A stretch of 64,000 bases of DNA. It comes from Leptidea sinapis. Taxonomy: Eukaryota; Arthropoda; Insecta; Lepidoptera; Pieridae. The notes beneath the pieces were generated by a model. The model was not told the DNA's origin. It saw only the letters and a program-made list of their open reading frames with translations, and did no database searches. A program made the position numbers and the translations under genes. The stretch covers positions 11,990,501 to 12,054,500 of the forward strand of contig NC_066288.1 of the NCBI RefSeq assembly GCF_905404315.1, read 5' to 3'. Of this stretch, positions 52,181 through 63,990 are shown in pieces; position 1 is the first letter of the stretch; every line of letters begins with the position of its first letter.

Positions 52181-53090
52181 ATTGGGTGAAAAAAACTTAA
52201 TTTTTGTAACTTCAAGGAATAAATTATTGATTTATTAAACTATCATCGCATTCGTGAAAAAAAAAAATTGATCATTGTTTCTTATAATTTTGTATAACAT
52301 ATAAATATTATTATTGTTTCGTACCAATATAGGTACGATATTGAAAAAGTATGAATTAACTTTACACTATCTAGCTTTCCTTTTTTACTTAAAGGTTCTT
52401 ATGAACCTGCTTGCAAAACCGTGACGTAACAAACTGCAGTAACTGATGCAAAAACTGAAAACGTAAGTTTCCGTAATGTGGCGCTAATAACACAACTACA
52501 AGAGTCTTGTGACCATAAATCGACAAAATGGAAAATAGCCAAGTTGACTGTGGCGCAGTTGTGTTACGTTTAATAAATTTTCTCAGGACATAATTCGGAA
52601 CGTTTAGGCGTTTCTCAAATAACCTACTTTTTGTAATAAACTCTATCGCTTGGCTTTGGTTGTGGAGAAATGGGTCGTTAGCGTTCCTATGAATAAAAAA
52701 GTGTGTATGTGTACTTATGTATGCACGCAAGAAGGTTTAATTCTTTGGCCTAACGAAGCAAAAATCACTAAAATGATTTATTCCTCGTGTTATTCTACGT
52801 ATTTAGAAAGAACAATTTTGTAAAAATCTTGCATAGATGGCTTTGACAATTAATTATTAAATAAGGAATACGGGTATATGAGCTTGAACCTATTGCCTGT
52901 CCTAATAATGGATGAGGAAACCAAAAAAAAAAAAACAAATGACGCAAACGTCAGAAAATTTTAGGAACCAACTTCAACCTGTTACTTTTGTGTACCAGTG
53001 ATGCGCGCGATTCTTAATTTCTTTCTCATCATTTCTTCATAACGCGCCGAAAGAAGTATGACTTCAAAAACTATTGTGATTGCTACTCTT
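52181..53090. other. Spacer with an unrecognised 113-codon frame
   Basis: The minus frame at 52389-52730 (MRAYISTHTHFFIHRNANDP...) has no motif I recognise and could be chance. The segment 52935-53060 (ccaacttcaacctgttactt, taacgcgccgaaagaagtat) resembles an interspersed lepidopteran repeat but was not placed. Confidence 0.35.
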
Positions 53091-53345
53091 CACAATCGGC
53101 GATTAAAGGCGATTACACGGGGCTTATTCGCTTCTAGTCGCCAATCATCGTCATAGTGATTGGGGCGATCGGTGACTAGTATTTTCGGGTACGCATCAAA
53201 GGGAATTCGCGTGTAGTTGCGTGCACGTGCCCACACGATCACCGGTCATTCATTCACAGGAGGACACTGGACAGTGAGCGAGCCGTATGTACTTCGCCTC
53301 GTCGCGGCCGCGGCGTTGTTTTGTTTCCTTTTATTTATATAGCGC
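53091..53345. promoter_or_regulatory. GC-richer patch with NotI-type core
   Basis: Raised CpG around tgcgtgcacgtgcccacacg and cgcctcgtcgcggccgcggc. The E-box-like cacgtg and several gcgatc/gatcgc words recur. A promoter or a TIR element is possible; nothing is proven. Confidence 0.3.
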
Positions 53346-53848
53346 GAGTACGATACAAGGACTTCTGGGTGGCCAAATGAAGAAATATTTAAGTCCATAG
53401 AATTCTTTATCAGAACTACCTACCCAGAAATATGGAATCCCAAACATAAATATTGTATACTGAAATTAAATAAATGAATTGTATTAGCAGCTATAAACTC
53501 CACGTCCATCTTGAAGGACTGCTGCTCAAAAAATGATCACGAACGATCGTGTGGGTGCTTACAAGATACTAAAAAAATTTACTTGCTGATGACAGATGAT
53601 CATACAAGTAACAATCATCACCGATAGTGGAGAGAAGGCTTGAGGTTAAGACAGCATGGCAGAAGTGAAAACTTCATTGGCAAATATATAGTAAATAATC
53701 TTGTTTAATTAATAAGTTTGCAACAACTGTGTGAGTAATGGTGGGTTGTTTCAGCTTCTGCTAACTACATTGATTTTAAAGAAGAGGAGAACTGTGAGTG
53801 TCACCCCGTCACGCTCATGCCTCATACTTGTACCACAATATGTATACA
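53346..53848. other. Unassigned spacer
   Basis: Nothing recognised. Confidence 0.35.
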
Positions 53849-54215
53849 TCCTTACTGATATTATAAAAAAGAATGTAAGTTTGTTTGTTACGCTTACACA
53901 CCTAAACCACTAAAAAAATTTGATGAAATTAAGTACAAAGATAGACTAGAACCTGGAAAAGGACATAAGCTACCTTTTAACGCGATTAAGAGCTTTGGAG
54001 GGGTTGAAATAGGGGGTGGAATTATGTACGGAAGTTCGTCATTATCAAAGGTGACACAATGATATTTTGTATGTAGGCAATTGATAAGCAATTAATAAAT
54101 ATTTGTTCTAGCGTTTTTAAAATTTAGACCTGTGTGGGGATAAAAAAGGGGGATGGAAGTTCAACAGTTGGTAGCTTATAAAAATGTATAAACCACAGCA
54201 GTTTGTTGTGAATTA
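53849..54215 (+). mobile_element. Non-autonomous Helitron, 3' end lost
   Basis: The start A|TCCTTACTGATATTATAA and interior (aagtttgtttgttacgctta, gaggggttgaaatagggggt, aaccacagcagtttgttgtg) match 28967-29446. The cgaagtcgcgg...CTAG end is missing. Confidence 0.75.
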
Positions 54216-54704
54216 TTTGCAATGTGAATAAATAAAAAAATAAAATTATTCAATTTCCTTCACATTGACAACAAAATAAACCAAAGGAAACTCACTTTTT
54301 TATACATGCAAGTAATATTTAATTACCACAGACAACTTGAACCTTTATCCATTTTGTCACATAATACTATCAATTATTTTATAATTACCTTTACCTTATT
54401 TGTTAAGGAATGTGGGTACATTAAGATTTACCTTAAAAGTAATGACAGCACTTTGGACAAATATTATCGACAGTATTTACTTTTGTTCTCTAGATAGTTC
54501 TTGCATATTGTGTTGTGGCAAAAATTAATTTAGTATAGTATTCAAAGTAAAAAGAGTGCTATAATGGAAAAGTTCAACACAAGGTTGGTTTTCATTTAGT
54601 ATTAATACAAAATTAATGGTTATATTTATACAATTTTAATGGTTGTACGGAATCTGTTGGAATCAACTCAAATAACAATCATAAATACAAAGACCGAAAA
54701 TTTG
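54216..54704. other. AT-rich spacer
   Basis: Nothing recognised. Confidence 0.4.
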
Positions 54705-54960
54705 TAAGACAGTCATTAAAATTATGCATGAAAGAAGATTTTTCGGAGAGATAAAAATTTTAATGTAAAATAATTGTAACAGTTCTGAGAAGTTAACTTT
54801 TTTTATGTAATACAAATTGTCATTTTGCTATCGCTAATTACCAGTACTTTTATACCTACTGATAAATAAAGAAATTCGTGCAAATTTTTCTTTAACCATC
54901 CCAAAATATTCAAAAATGCACAACGTTAATGTTCAAGTTTTCACTTCTACCGGCACTCCC
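54705..54960. repeat. U repeat, copy 2
   Basis: attatgcatgaaagaagatt and ttaaccatcccaaaatattc parallel 39730-39930. The copy has a ~45 bp insert around cgctaattaccagtactt. Confidence 0.5.
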
Positions 54961-55411
54961 GGAGCGCAACTCTTTATTTTTTTTAGTAAGTTAAGATAGT
55001 TCGCTTAAGTTGAGTTACATTTTGTCAAAAACTCATAATATCTGTAATGTGTTTTGGTTTTTGGTTGGTTTTCGGTGAGTCAACTCTCTAACTTAACTAA
55101 CTAGCAGCTGTGTATGACATAAATTATCGGATGATTGTTCTTATTTTTTTTTTCAAATCACATATTATTATAATAATACAATAACTAAATAAATATAAAT
55201 TGACCTCTATAATATATTTATTTTACGCGTTCGGTTAATATTTCTCCAAAAAACATAATTTTGTTTCCAAAAATGCAGAAAAGAATATTACATCGGTTGG
55301 TGGTCATTACTTTTTTTAATGATCTAATCATTTTAATTAATTATTATTTTAACATTTAATTATAGTACTCGGTCGCACTGATCACCTGCTCTCGCCCTAT
55401 CTACAAGGTCA
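54961..55411. other. AT-rich spacer
   Basis: Nothing recognised. Confidence 0.4.
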
Positions 55412-55745
55412 CTTTTTTTATGGATTAGGAGAACAAACGAGCGTACGGGTCACCTGGTGTTAAGTTTTCACCTTCACCTTTCACATTCTCTTGCAACACC
55501 AGAGGAATCACAAGAGCGTTGCCGGCCTTTAAGGAAGGTGTACGCGCTTTTTTTGAAGGTACCCATGTCGTATCGTCTCGGAAACACCGCACAAGGAAGC
55601 TCATTCCACAGCTTTGTAGTACGTGGAATAAAAGTCCTTGAAAACCACACTGTGGAGGACCGCCACACATCCAGATGGTGGGGATGATATCCTTATTTGT
55701 GGCGTGTCATGCGAAGGTGGAATTCGGCGACAGGAATCAGGTCGA
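55412..55745 (-). mobile_element. A-type LINE 3' end, well preserved
   Basis: The minus strand reads VWFSRTFIPRTTKLWNEL, PCAVFPRRYDMGTFKKSAY, TFLKGRQRSCDSSGVARECE, then the UTR to ttttttatggattaggag. It extends upstream to the LIPVAEF-like codons at ~55735. Confidence 0.85.
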
Positions 55746-56088
55746 TGTCTTGTATTAACGCCTTAAATTGTAAATGTCAATATTTTGTTCCGACGTAACG
55801 ATGTGTTGTTATGCAATACTAAACAAACACCGTGTATGCTGTGTTTTCTTGTTGACAGATGGTGATCATTCAAAATTGTGAAATATCTGTCAAACTTTAC
55901 TATTTTGTTTTTAAGAAGATCTCAATTTTGGGACTTTCATGTGGTTTTACCCAAATCCATTCATCTGAAAAAGGCTAAATTATTTAAAAATATGTATATT
56001 GAAGAAAACAACGTTTAAAGATGCTACATTATGTGGTTTATGTGTGATATATAATAGTCTTAAATTGAAATAGCAGTGAAAGGCTACA
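55746..56088. other. Unassigned spacer
   Basis: Nothing recognised. Confidence 0.4.
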
Positions 56089-56383
56089 CCAGGGGGAGGC
56101 TACTTTGCACAGGATGCCGGCTAGTTTATGGGTGCCTATTTCTGCCGCGAAGCAGTTATGTGTAAACATTACTGTGTTTTGGTCTGAAGGGCGCCGTAGC
56201 TAGTGAAATTACTGGGCAAATGAGATTTAAAATCATATGTCTTAAGATGACGAGCACAATTATTGTAGTACCGCTCAGAATTTTTGGGTTTTTCAAGAAT
56301 CCTGTATTGTAATGAGTAGGGCGTATCAATTACCATCAGCTGAACGTACTGCTCGTCTCGTCCCTTATTTAAAAAAAAAATAA
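56089..56383 (+). repeat. B repeat with one hairpin arm deleted
   Basis: From accagggggaggctactttg to tcccttatttaaaaaaaaaa. The downstream arm (ctgagcggcactgcat) is deleted, leaving aatcctgtattgtaatg. Confidence 0.85.
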
Positions 56384-56779
56384 AAGTGCTAATTTAGTGC
56401 CTTAATGGCGAATGTGTATACTCCAAAACCCCTTAAAAAGCCCAAAAGCCTTAAAAAAAAATGCTGCGAATGACGCACTAGGGCTAAGTAGGGAAAACTT
56501 ACACCTGCTTTTACTGCCTTTCAATTTTGATCTTTAATACATTCCCTGGTTAGACCACAACTGTGTCAATTTACCTCGTAGCTCTGCCATTGAGCATTAC
56601 TCACATTCCGCGTGTCTATTAAATACAAATTATTAGGTCGTGTCGCAACGCAAGGCTTCTATCGATGCCTTCACATTTAGCCGATGACGTCAATGCCTAT
56701 TGACAGCCGTAGCGTGTACAATGATTCGCCGCATTTTGTGGCTATATGTGTGACCAGTTTTCTACTAATAAACAGCATA
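56384..56779. other. Spacer with one CRE palindrome
   Basis: TGACGTCA at 56685-56692. No gene or repeat recognised. Confidence 0.4.
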
Positions 56780-57160
56780 TCCCTACTAATATTATAAATG
56801 TGAATGTAAGTTTGTTTGTTACGCTTTTACAACGGAGCTACTGAACCGATTATAATGAAATTTGCTACAGCGATGGACTAGAGCTTGGGAAAGGACATAG
56901 GCTACATTTTATCCCGGAAAAATCCATGGGTCCCGCGGGATTGCGAAAAATTTAAATTCACGTCGATGAGCTATAACTATACCAATAGTGGGTTCAGTTT
57001 GCCATAGCAATCTGCCCCGAAATAAGATTCATATAAATTGTTGGTCACGGGAGCGAAAACGGGAACCGGAACTGGAATAGGACATGAGATAATCTTCAAT
57101 TCCAAACTTGTTGATTATTTTTAAAAACCCTTTATCTACGCTAAAGAAAAAGTCGCGGGC
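56780..57160 (+). mobile_element. Helitron-like element, degraded 3' half
   Basis: The start A|TCCCTACTAATATTATAAATG is canonical for this Helitron family, followed by cttgggaaaggacataggct and tttatcccggaaaaatccat. The end may be aagtcgcgggcatctatg at ~57150; CTAG is not preserved. Confidence 0.6.
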
Positions 57161-57234
57161 ATCTATGTGATAATTAAATTTATATACCAAAATTTTTTTA
57201 GGCGATTCGGAATCTAATCGTTTCTCGACGCATA

Positions 57235-57430
57235 TTCCGAAAATCAACTCTCGGGTTGTGGCTTCATCTACAGAATCTAATTTACAGTTGATAACCAGCT
57301 CAATCTCAATAATTGATGAAGCGCTGGGACGTAACTCGAGAACCGTGGGTTCAAGTCCTGCATTAGTATTATGAATCGCAGAAGTTTGGGATATCACTTT
57401 GAAAAAAGTAACAAATTGTTTAGCATCTAT
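57235..57430 (+). repeat. G repeat, inverted body plus tRNA-like head
   Basis: 57243-57310 is G body on the minus strand (ggttgtggcttcatctacag). 57320-57365 is a degraded head with box B-like gggttcaagtcctgc, and 57390-57425 is plus-strand body (tatcactttgaaaaaagtaa). It has the same inverted layout as 20719-20955. Confidence 0.55.
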
Positions 57431-57448
57431 GTTGTAAAATTTCCGAAA

Positions 57449-57770
57449 AAGTTTTTTTTTTATGAAATTAAGGGACGAGACGAGCAGGACGTTCAGTTAA
57501 TGGTATTTGATACGCCCTGCCCTTTACAATGCAGTGCCGCTCAGAATTCTTGAAAAACACAAAAATTCTAAGCGGCAATACCAACAATAGCGCTCGTCAC
57601 CTCGAGACATAAGATGTTAAGTCTCATTTGCCCAGTAATATCACTAGCTACGGTGCCCTTCAGACCGAAACACCAATGTATACACATTACTGCTTTACGG
57701 TAGAAATAAGCGCCGTAGTGGTACCCATAATCTAGCCGGCATCCTGTGCAAAGGAGCCTCCTACTGGTAT
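57449..57770 (-). repeat. B repeat, near full length
   Basis: From a T run and atgaaattaagggacgagac to gagcctcctactggtatc. Hairpin arms agtgccgctcag and taagcggcaat are still recognisable. Confidence 0.9.
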
Positions 57771-58186
57771 CTAGTAGCTTTATATAGACTCATAATGGTT
57801 AGTGTTAACGTAAATACATTGTAGAAATCATTAGAGAGAATATAGATGAACGGACTTCTACTAGGAGTATAATTTACGATTAGTTCGAGAATGTAAGGAA
57901 AAGGGGCCGTGGAAATGCAGATATTTCTTGTAGGAAAGCCGAAACTGATGCGTTTCTTTTCAATAGAAACACCTTTTCGGTAAATACGTATTTATACCAT
58001 CACCACTGTATTATATGTGAAGCGATTAAGTGAAGAAAGAATGACGAATCATATATATAAGGCAATTGTGTGTGGACAATTCGGTTGCGGGAGACATCAT
58101 AGGACATTTGTCAACCAAATTGGGGACGTTTTGAAAAAAGGGAAGGTCCGAAGTACTCGGAACCGGCGAGCATGCATGAAAAGAGA

Positions 58187-58894
58187 GTTCTGTTCAGATG
58201 ATCATTGAGAAACATCGATCGGCGTCATTTAGGGGTAGCTTTCGTTACTCGGCATCCAAATTTTGGAATAACATCCCCCCGCCTTTTAGAAATTTAAAAA
58301 GTCTGCCTATATTTAAAACGAAATTACGACAATTTCTTGTACAAGAGCAAAGAGCGCAAGAAAGCTTGGCTCAAGATATGAGTGTATTATAGGTTAGGTT
58401 CAGGTTTGGTCTTAATATACTTATCAATTTGTGAATTGATTAGCATCCGAACTAGGTAGTTATTTGTAATCATAGTAGTTTTTTTATATTTAGTAGGTAT
58501 TTTCTGTCTGGTGCTGGGTAGTCCTATTTCATTTTACCTTGTTTTAAATTGTAATAATATTCCAATAATTGTAATATGTTGTAGTAATGTTTTAAATTCA
58601 AAGTTTTTCCCATTACTTGTGTTTAGTTTAATGTTCGTATTAAATCTGTATATTTATAGCGTATAAGTGTTGAGACAGTTACGAAGTCACAACGGCTCAA
58701 GCAGAAGATAGGCGCTTAGCATGCAAAATATGTGTGCCAGCATATGCCGAGCATGAGCTTATTTGCGGCTAACGTTCCTAGTCTTTTAATAAGTATGGAT
58801 TGTTTTATTGTTTAATTTCAAATTTAATTTAATTTAAGAATTGTTTTATTTTTTGTGTGTTTTTTAGCTGCAAATAAAATATTTATTATTATTA
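58187..58894 (+). mobile_element. Q-type LINE 3' end inside the P element
   Basis: The frame 58198-58392 reads SFRYSASKFWNNIPPPFRNL, KSLPIFKTKLRQFLVQEQRA and a stop: a non-LTR reverse transcriptase C-terminus. A ~480 bp 3' UTR ends in ttattattattaaaagag, with aaaagag as the target duplication. Only one copy was seen in the window. Confidence 0.75.
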
Positions 58895-58946
58895 TTAAAA
58901 GAGCAGTGAATGTAGAGTAACCAATACCAATGATACCAAGCTTTAC

Positions 58947-59247
58947 CAGTGGGAGGCTCCTTTGCACAGGATGCTGGATTATAGGTACCAAAACGGCGCC
59001 TATTTATGCCATGAAGTAGTAATGTGTAAGCATAACTGTGTTTCGGTCTGAAGGGTACCGTAGCTATTGAAATTACTGGGCAAATGAGACTTGATATCTT
59101 CTGTCTCAAGGTGACGAGCGGAATTGTGGTGCCGCTCAGAATTTTTGAAGAATCCTGAGTGGCACTGCATTGTATAATTGGGAAGGGCGTATCAATTACC
59201 ATCAGCTGAACGTTCTGCTCGTCTCGTCCCTTACTGTCATAAAAAAA
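58947..59247 (+). repeat. B repeat inside the P element
   Basis: From accagtgggaggctcctttg to gtcccttactgtcataaaaa. Hairpin arms gtgccgctcag and ctgagtggcac are present. Confidence 0.9.
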
Positions 59248-59340
59248 TGGAAATGCGTGAGGTTTTCAAGGATAAAAGCAAGTGGCGTTCAATTATCTCT
59301 GCCTACCCCGACGGGAAAACGGCGTTTGTATGTATGTATG

Positions 59341-59740
59341 TCTACGTTGAAATTACTAAAACTCTTATATTTGTGTTAGCCCTTTCAAATAAAGATTTCT
59401 ATTTTCTGTAATACCAAGTATCACTTGAAATATATACTATACGTAATAATATGTATACATAACTGCAATCTTGTTAAGCATTGGCCGTGAAAAACTCTTT
59501 TCTTGTATGTCCCTAATTCCTCTCAATGGTCATAAGAATACATTACTGTGAACATTTTGTTAAATTCGTATAAATCTACACACACATACCTCACAGACCT
59601 GGAAAATACACTATTTTCCAGATTTGCCTTGGTATTGGAATCTATTCAATCTTTATATTAAAATTATAGAGGTTTTCATATTTTGTGCGCGCATTACGTT
59701 AATACTTCTGAATAGATTTTAATTAAGTCTTCTACTATAC
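59341..59740. other. Unassigned spacer
   Basis: Nothing recognised. Confidence 0.4.
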
Positions 59741-59895
59741 GGCCACATTATCTCTGGACCTCGCTGGAACGTTAAGCCCCCTCCCGTTCCCCTTGCACCC
59801 CCTCGCGCTCGTCTTGTTGTGTCAGTACGGTTTACAGTTTCATTTCTGTTTGTTACATGTTGTGATATTTTTGAAGTTTTATTTGTTTTTTTTGT
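59741..59895 (+). repeat. R repeat, copy 2
   Basis: ctctggacctcgctggaacg, tcgcgctcgtcttgttgtgt and cagtacggtttacagtttc match 30110-30265. Confidence 0.5.
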
Positions 59896-60755
59896 TTGTT
59901 CAGAGGACGCAAATAACCTCGTAACTCTAAGCCGTTCGGTTGGGCTTTCCGAGCATTCTCCATGTTGGTAAATCTAGGTAGAATCATCATAATTCTCTTG
60001 GGTTAATGTCCTGTCAGATGTCAGCTAATTTTATCGTGGAATGTACACCATACGCTCAATGCTTAATAGCTGTTATAGTTAAGGTTTAAGTCAAATTTCA
60101 CGTTAACAGTAACTGACCTTAAAATAGACTGTAGTTAAAGTTAAAAAGTGTAATATCAAGTCAATATCGAATATTTATCTGTAACTTGTGACAGGTCACT
60201 ATTTAGCTATTTAACATTAACTATAGCTTTAACCGGCGAAGATGGGACGGTTACGGTTAACAGTTAAAGTTATGACGTCATCTAAGAATAGTCAATTGCA
60301 ACTCATTTTTTGCTTAACCGGTAACTTTTTATATGTTAAGGGATACACATGGTTACAAATAATTAACACTTTTTATTCCGATCTATTGGCATACAGTTAA
60401 CATACTTTTTGAGCGATTGACGCCGTGGTATTTTTACCAAATAATTAATGTGGAATTTCAAAAGGTTTTGGTTACAAGCGTCACTCTCTTTGCTTTATTT
60501 AATTACGACGCTGTAAACCACTAAAAGTCACTACTACTGAAACATGGACATTTTACGTACTTTGTGATATAATAGTTCTTTCGAAGATATATCAATTTCG
60601 AATATATATTACTAAAATCCAAAAAAAACTTTCCAAAATATGATTTTAAAATTGTTTAGTACATTTCGATATATTGAGATTTCTTAATTACAATATAATT
60701 CTATTCAAATTTAAATATTTTTATTCAAAATAGGCAGTGGCGTTCTATACATATA
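59896..60755. other. AT-rich spacer with one CRE palindrome
   Basis: TGACGTCA at 60273-60280, in a stretch rich in gttaac/taaccg words (60060-60330). No gene recognised. Confidence 0.4.
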
Positions 60756-61073
60756 CGGCCGTACCCAATATTCAGTCTTTCTCCGATTGTGGCCTACTTG
60801 AGATAAAAATCGTAACTATCGTTGTCTTTTCTGTCCAATAAACTAATCAACGGTAACTGACCTAATCCGTAGACGCTGTCTGTCAATGGGAGGACGTATA
60901 GCTTACCAGCGATAGAAGTTTGTATGGAAATTGCAATTCACGCGTCCCTATATAAAGCGATAAGAATGACTTATCGGGTATATTGGGACAGCTTCAGATA
61001 ATTGACAGCTAATTACTGACAGTAGAAGGTAGTAATTTATCTCTATCTGTAGATAGTATATTGGGAACGGCCG
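60756..61073. mobile_element. M-type MITE, PIF/Harbinger-like
   Basis: The ends are cggccgtacccaatattcag and the complement of agtatattgggaacggccg. ATA flanks both sides (60753-60755 and 61074-61076). It is 318 bp and related to 32772-32993 by its termini. Confidence 0.7.
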
Positions 61074-61974
61074 ATAGACAATTCACGTCATACAAAAATA
61101 ATGTCTAAATATGGCACATGCCACAACTGACACCATAATAAGCTTCGAGTGCTATGTCTATACATTTCTGCGTTTACTGCAGTTGTTCAAAATATTATTG
61201 GTCCATAGGCAGCAATGTAAACATTTTTTCAGTTTAAGCTGCGCATGTTAAACTTAGAACCCGATTTTGGACAGTGACATCAGTGGAATAGCAGCTATGT
61301 ACTTTTTTAAGCCCTGACGAAAAAGAGGGTTGCTATTAGTTTTACGTTTGTCAGCCAGTACCTATTTTCTAATCAAGTAGGTACTATTCAGTCGGAGGTT
61401 TTTACGTTTTTTTTTTAAATCACACTCATGTTATAATGGGGAAAGTTTGTATGTTTATTTATTGGTTTGTGTGTATATTTCTTACTCCTCATCGTTTTAA
61501 ATGGACTTGGATCTAATAAGTTAGGGTAACTTATAATGAGAGAAACAAACACTCAAATATAATATTTTTATTTACATAAAATAATTCGGTGAACTATTTA
61601 TTAAAATGTTAAGGTACCTGAATTAAATTAAATTTGTCTTTTAGACTTATTTTTTTTTTTTTGGTATTTGTAGTGTAAGCTTAACCATATTGTATGACAG
61701 CTTTTGTCACATTGGAGTATGTGAATACTTGTTAATAAGTGCACCATATTTAATGAAAAAATATTCTCTTTACTAAATTATTTACGCTTTTTGCAAAGCA
61801 ATCTTATAGAAATCAAATAATCTTACCGGTCATAAGTCACACCAACTTTTTTGCGTCTTATTATTTAAGCACTTTTTATAACACGGTTAGGCTTGTTGAT
61901 TGACACGACACTAACGAGAAAAGTGTGCTTGCATTGTCTTTAAGCATACTTTTCCTGTTCCGCTATCAGACTTT
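61074..61974. other. AT-rich spacer, no gene
   Basis: Nothing recognised over ~900 bp. Confidence 0.4.
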
Positions 61975-62236
61975 TCTTTATGAAAATAAGGGACGAGACG
62001 AGCAAGACAATCAGCTAATTTTAATTGATACGCAATGCCCATTACAATGCAGTGCCGCCCAGGATTCTTATAAAACTTCAAAGATTCAGAGCACTACAAC
62101 TGCGCTCGTCACCTTGAAACAAAAGATGTTAAGTCTCATTTGCCCAGTAATTTCACTAGCTACGGTGCCCTTCGGACCGAAACACAGTAATGTTTATGCA
62201 TTACTGCTTCACGGGAGAAATAGGCACCATTGTGGT
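61975..62236 (-). repeat. B repeat, head truncated
   Basis: From tttatgaaaataagggacga to gaaataggcaccattgtggt; the outer head is missing. The 137-codon frame across it (61925-62338) is chance. Confidence 0.85.
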
Positions 62237-62440
62237 TGCCCTACACATCGCTATAGATCATCTCCATGTATTAATTCATTCATTTCATTCATTCATTATT
62301 TAATGGTTCGGCTTACTCTCTTTTGTGTTTTTTTTTAAGTACACTATTCATGCTGATTAGGAGGCGAGGCTAAAGTCAATAAAATATTGCAATGTCATAA
62401 ACCATTGGCACGTGTGCAAATTTTGAACAAAATTTGATAT

Positions 62441-62760
62441 TTTCAAATCAAATCAAATCAAATCAAAACAATTTATTGAAAGTAGGTATATACAATACAC
62501 TTTTCCACGTCATAAATACAATAGAATAATTTAATACATTATATATATAAATGTAACAATAATAAAATATAAAATATAAATGTCATCAATGGTATTGTAC
62601 CTACATATAATACCTGTTACCTATCATCTATTTATTTTGTTTTGTCACTAAATTACAATTATTGTTCCAAATAATTTTGTCATTTAAATATTCTTCTATC
62701 TTATAATACGCATTTTGTGATAGTATGCGCTTAAGAACAAACTTAAACTTATTTTCACTA
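62441..62760 (-). mobile_element. LINE 3' UTR with CAAAT-repeat tail
   Basis: (caaat)n at 62446-62468, then aaaacaatttattgaaagta, is the antisense of a LINE tail with short tandem repeats. Codons are not recognisable upstream. Confidence 0.5.
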
Positions 62761-63535
62761 AGACTTATAATATTTTGGGGTAATTTATTATAACATATAC
62801 GTAGATATATGCAGGTGAAGATTGTTTAAAGCGTATAAAAATACCTTTAAAACACCTCTTATCGAAGCCACGATCAACTGGAAGGAATAGCACAAACAAA
62901 GAGCCAGTTAGCTAATTGATTTAGCTTCAATGGGCTGTGACCCAGATAGTTAAGTTTGAAATGGCACAATGTAATATTATAACACAAATGGAGAGTAACT
63001 GTATTTAGTTTCGAAGTTACTGCTTCAGTTAAATTTAAGTATTATATAAATTTTATTAATGCATATTATGTAAAAATAAATATGTAAGTATAAAAGACTA
63101 AAATATTACAACCATTAAGTGATAAGAAGAGGATATTTCATGATGTGTGCGCAGTTTTTGCAAAAGAGAAGAAGTAAAGAGATAAATAGTTAATTTTGTA
63201 AATAGAGATTTTCTCCTATGTTATGAAGCAACCTATCAATCAATAACAAATAATCCCAAATTAAATCACCTCAAAGTACCATACGTGTACGAAACGAATG
63301 AGCAATTTCACTTGGTCGAGTTATATTCTAGCGATTTAAATATATTTAGTCATATAGGTATCGATCGTGTCTCAGTTTGTTTTCGTTGTTTATGCAGATC
63401 CAAAGGTTGCAAACCCCTGAATTTGTGTTTATAAGATGTATAGCTTGTAGTGACGGGATTTTATCAGTTTCTTTCATTTGTATGTGATACAAAGCGTTTT
63501 CTTTAAATACAGTACCTTTTAAACTAATGAGTAAA
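62761..63535. other. AT-rich spacer, no gene
   Basis: Nothing recognised. Confidence 0.4.
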
Positions 63536-63904
63536 TCTATATATATAAAAATGAATTGCTGTTCGTTAGTCTCGCTAAAACTCGAGAACGGCTGGACCGA
63601 TTTGGCTAATTTTGGTCTTGAATTATTTGTGGAAGTCCAGAGAAGGTTGTCAAGGCTGAAAAAATGCTGCTAAATTAAATAAAAACAACAAATTTGTTTT
63701 TCTTTTGATGTGTCCATACATAATTTCTGTGAGAGAATTTATTGACGCACGGTTTGACAGTTCTGCTGTGAAACAATTTCATTACGACAGCAGGGTGCAT
63801 ATTTTACGAAGTAATTTTTGATGGTATGATATATTATTGACAAATTCATATAAAAACATTATTTTATTTATTATATACAGAACAACGTCTGTCGGGTCAC
63901 CTAG
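63536..63904 (+). mobile_element. Non-autonomous Helitron, complete
   Basis: Canonical ends: A|TCTATATATATAAAAATGAA at the start and cgggtcacCTAG|T at the end, with the hairpin acaga-acaacg-tctgt 8 bases before CTAG. It is 369 bp. The 3' half matches 11650-12022 and 36052-36413; the 5' half (aactcgagaacggctggacc) is a different Helitron leader. Confidence 0.9.
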
Positions 63905-63939
63905 TTAAAAATAAAATTATGCCTACAACAATTCCATAC

Positions 63940-63990
63940 CACAACGGTGACTATTTCTGCCGTGTCAAAGATGAAGCTGTAAATGTTAAT
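63940..63990 (+). repeat. Possible B repeat scrap
   Basis: taccacaacggtgactattt and ctgccgtg match the B central block, followed by diverged sequence to the window end. Confidence 0.4.

Larger units (their letters stand above)
57990..59340 (+). mobile_element. P-type LINE tail interrupted twice
   Basis: P codons run RLSEERMTNHIYKAIVCGQF, NQIGDVLKKGKVRSTRNRR and ACMKRE up to ~58186. After a Q-type LINE insertion, agtgaatgtagag (VNVE) follows at ~58900. After a B repeat, MREVFKDKSKWRSIISAYPD and a stop lie at ~59250-59320. aaaagag flanks the Q insertion. Confidence 0.8.

Noticed and set aside
52389..52730. 113-codon gene
   Set aside because: No recognisable domain, and a frame of this length is expected about once or twice by chance in 64 kb of this composition. 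Left as unrecognised.
61925..62338. 137-codon gene with a signal-peptide-like start
   Set aside because: Most of the frame is antisense B repeat.
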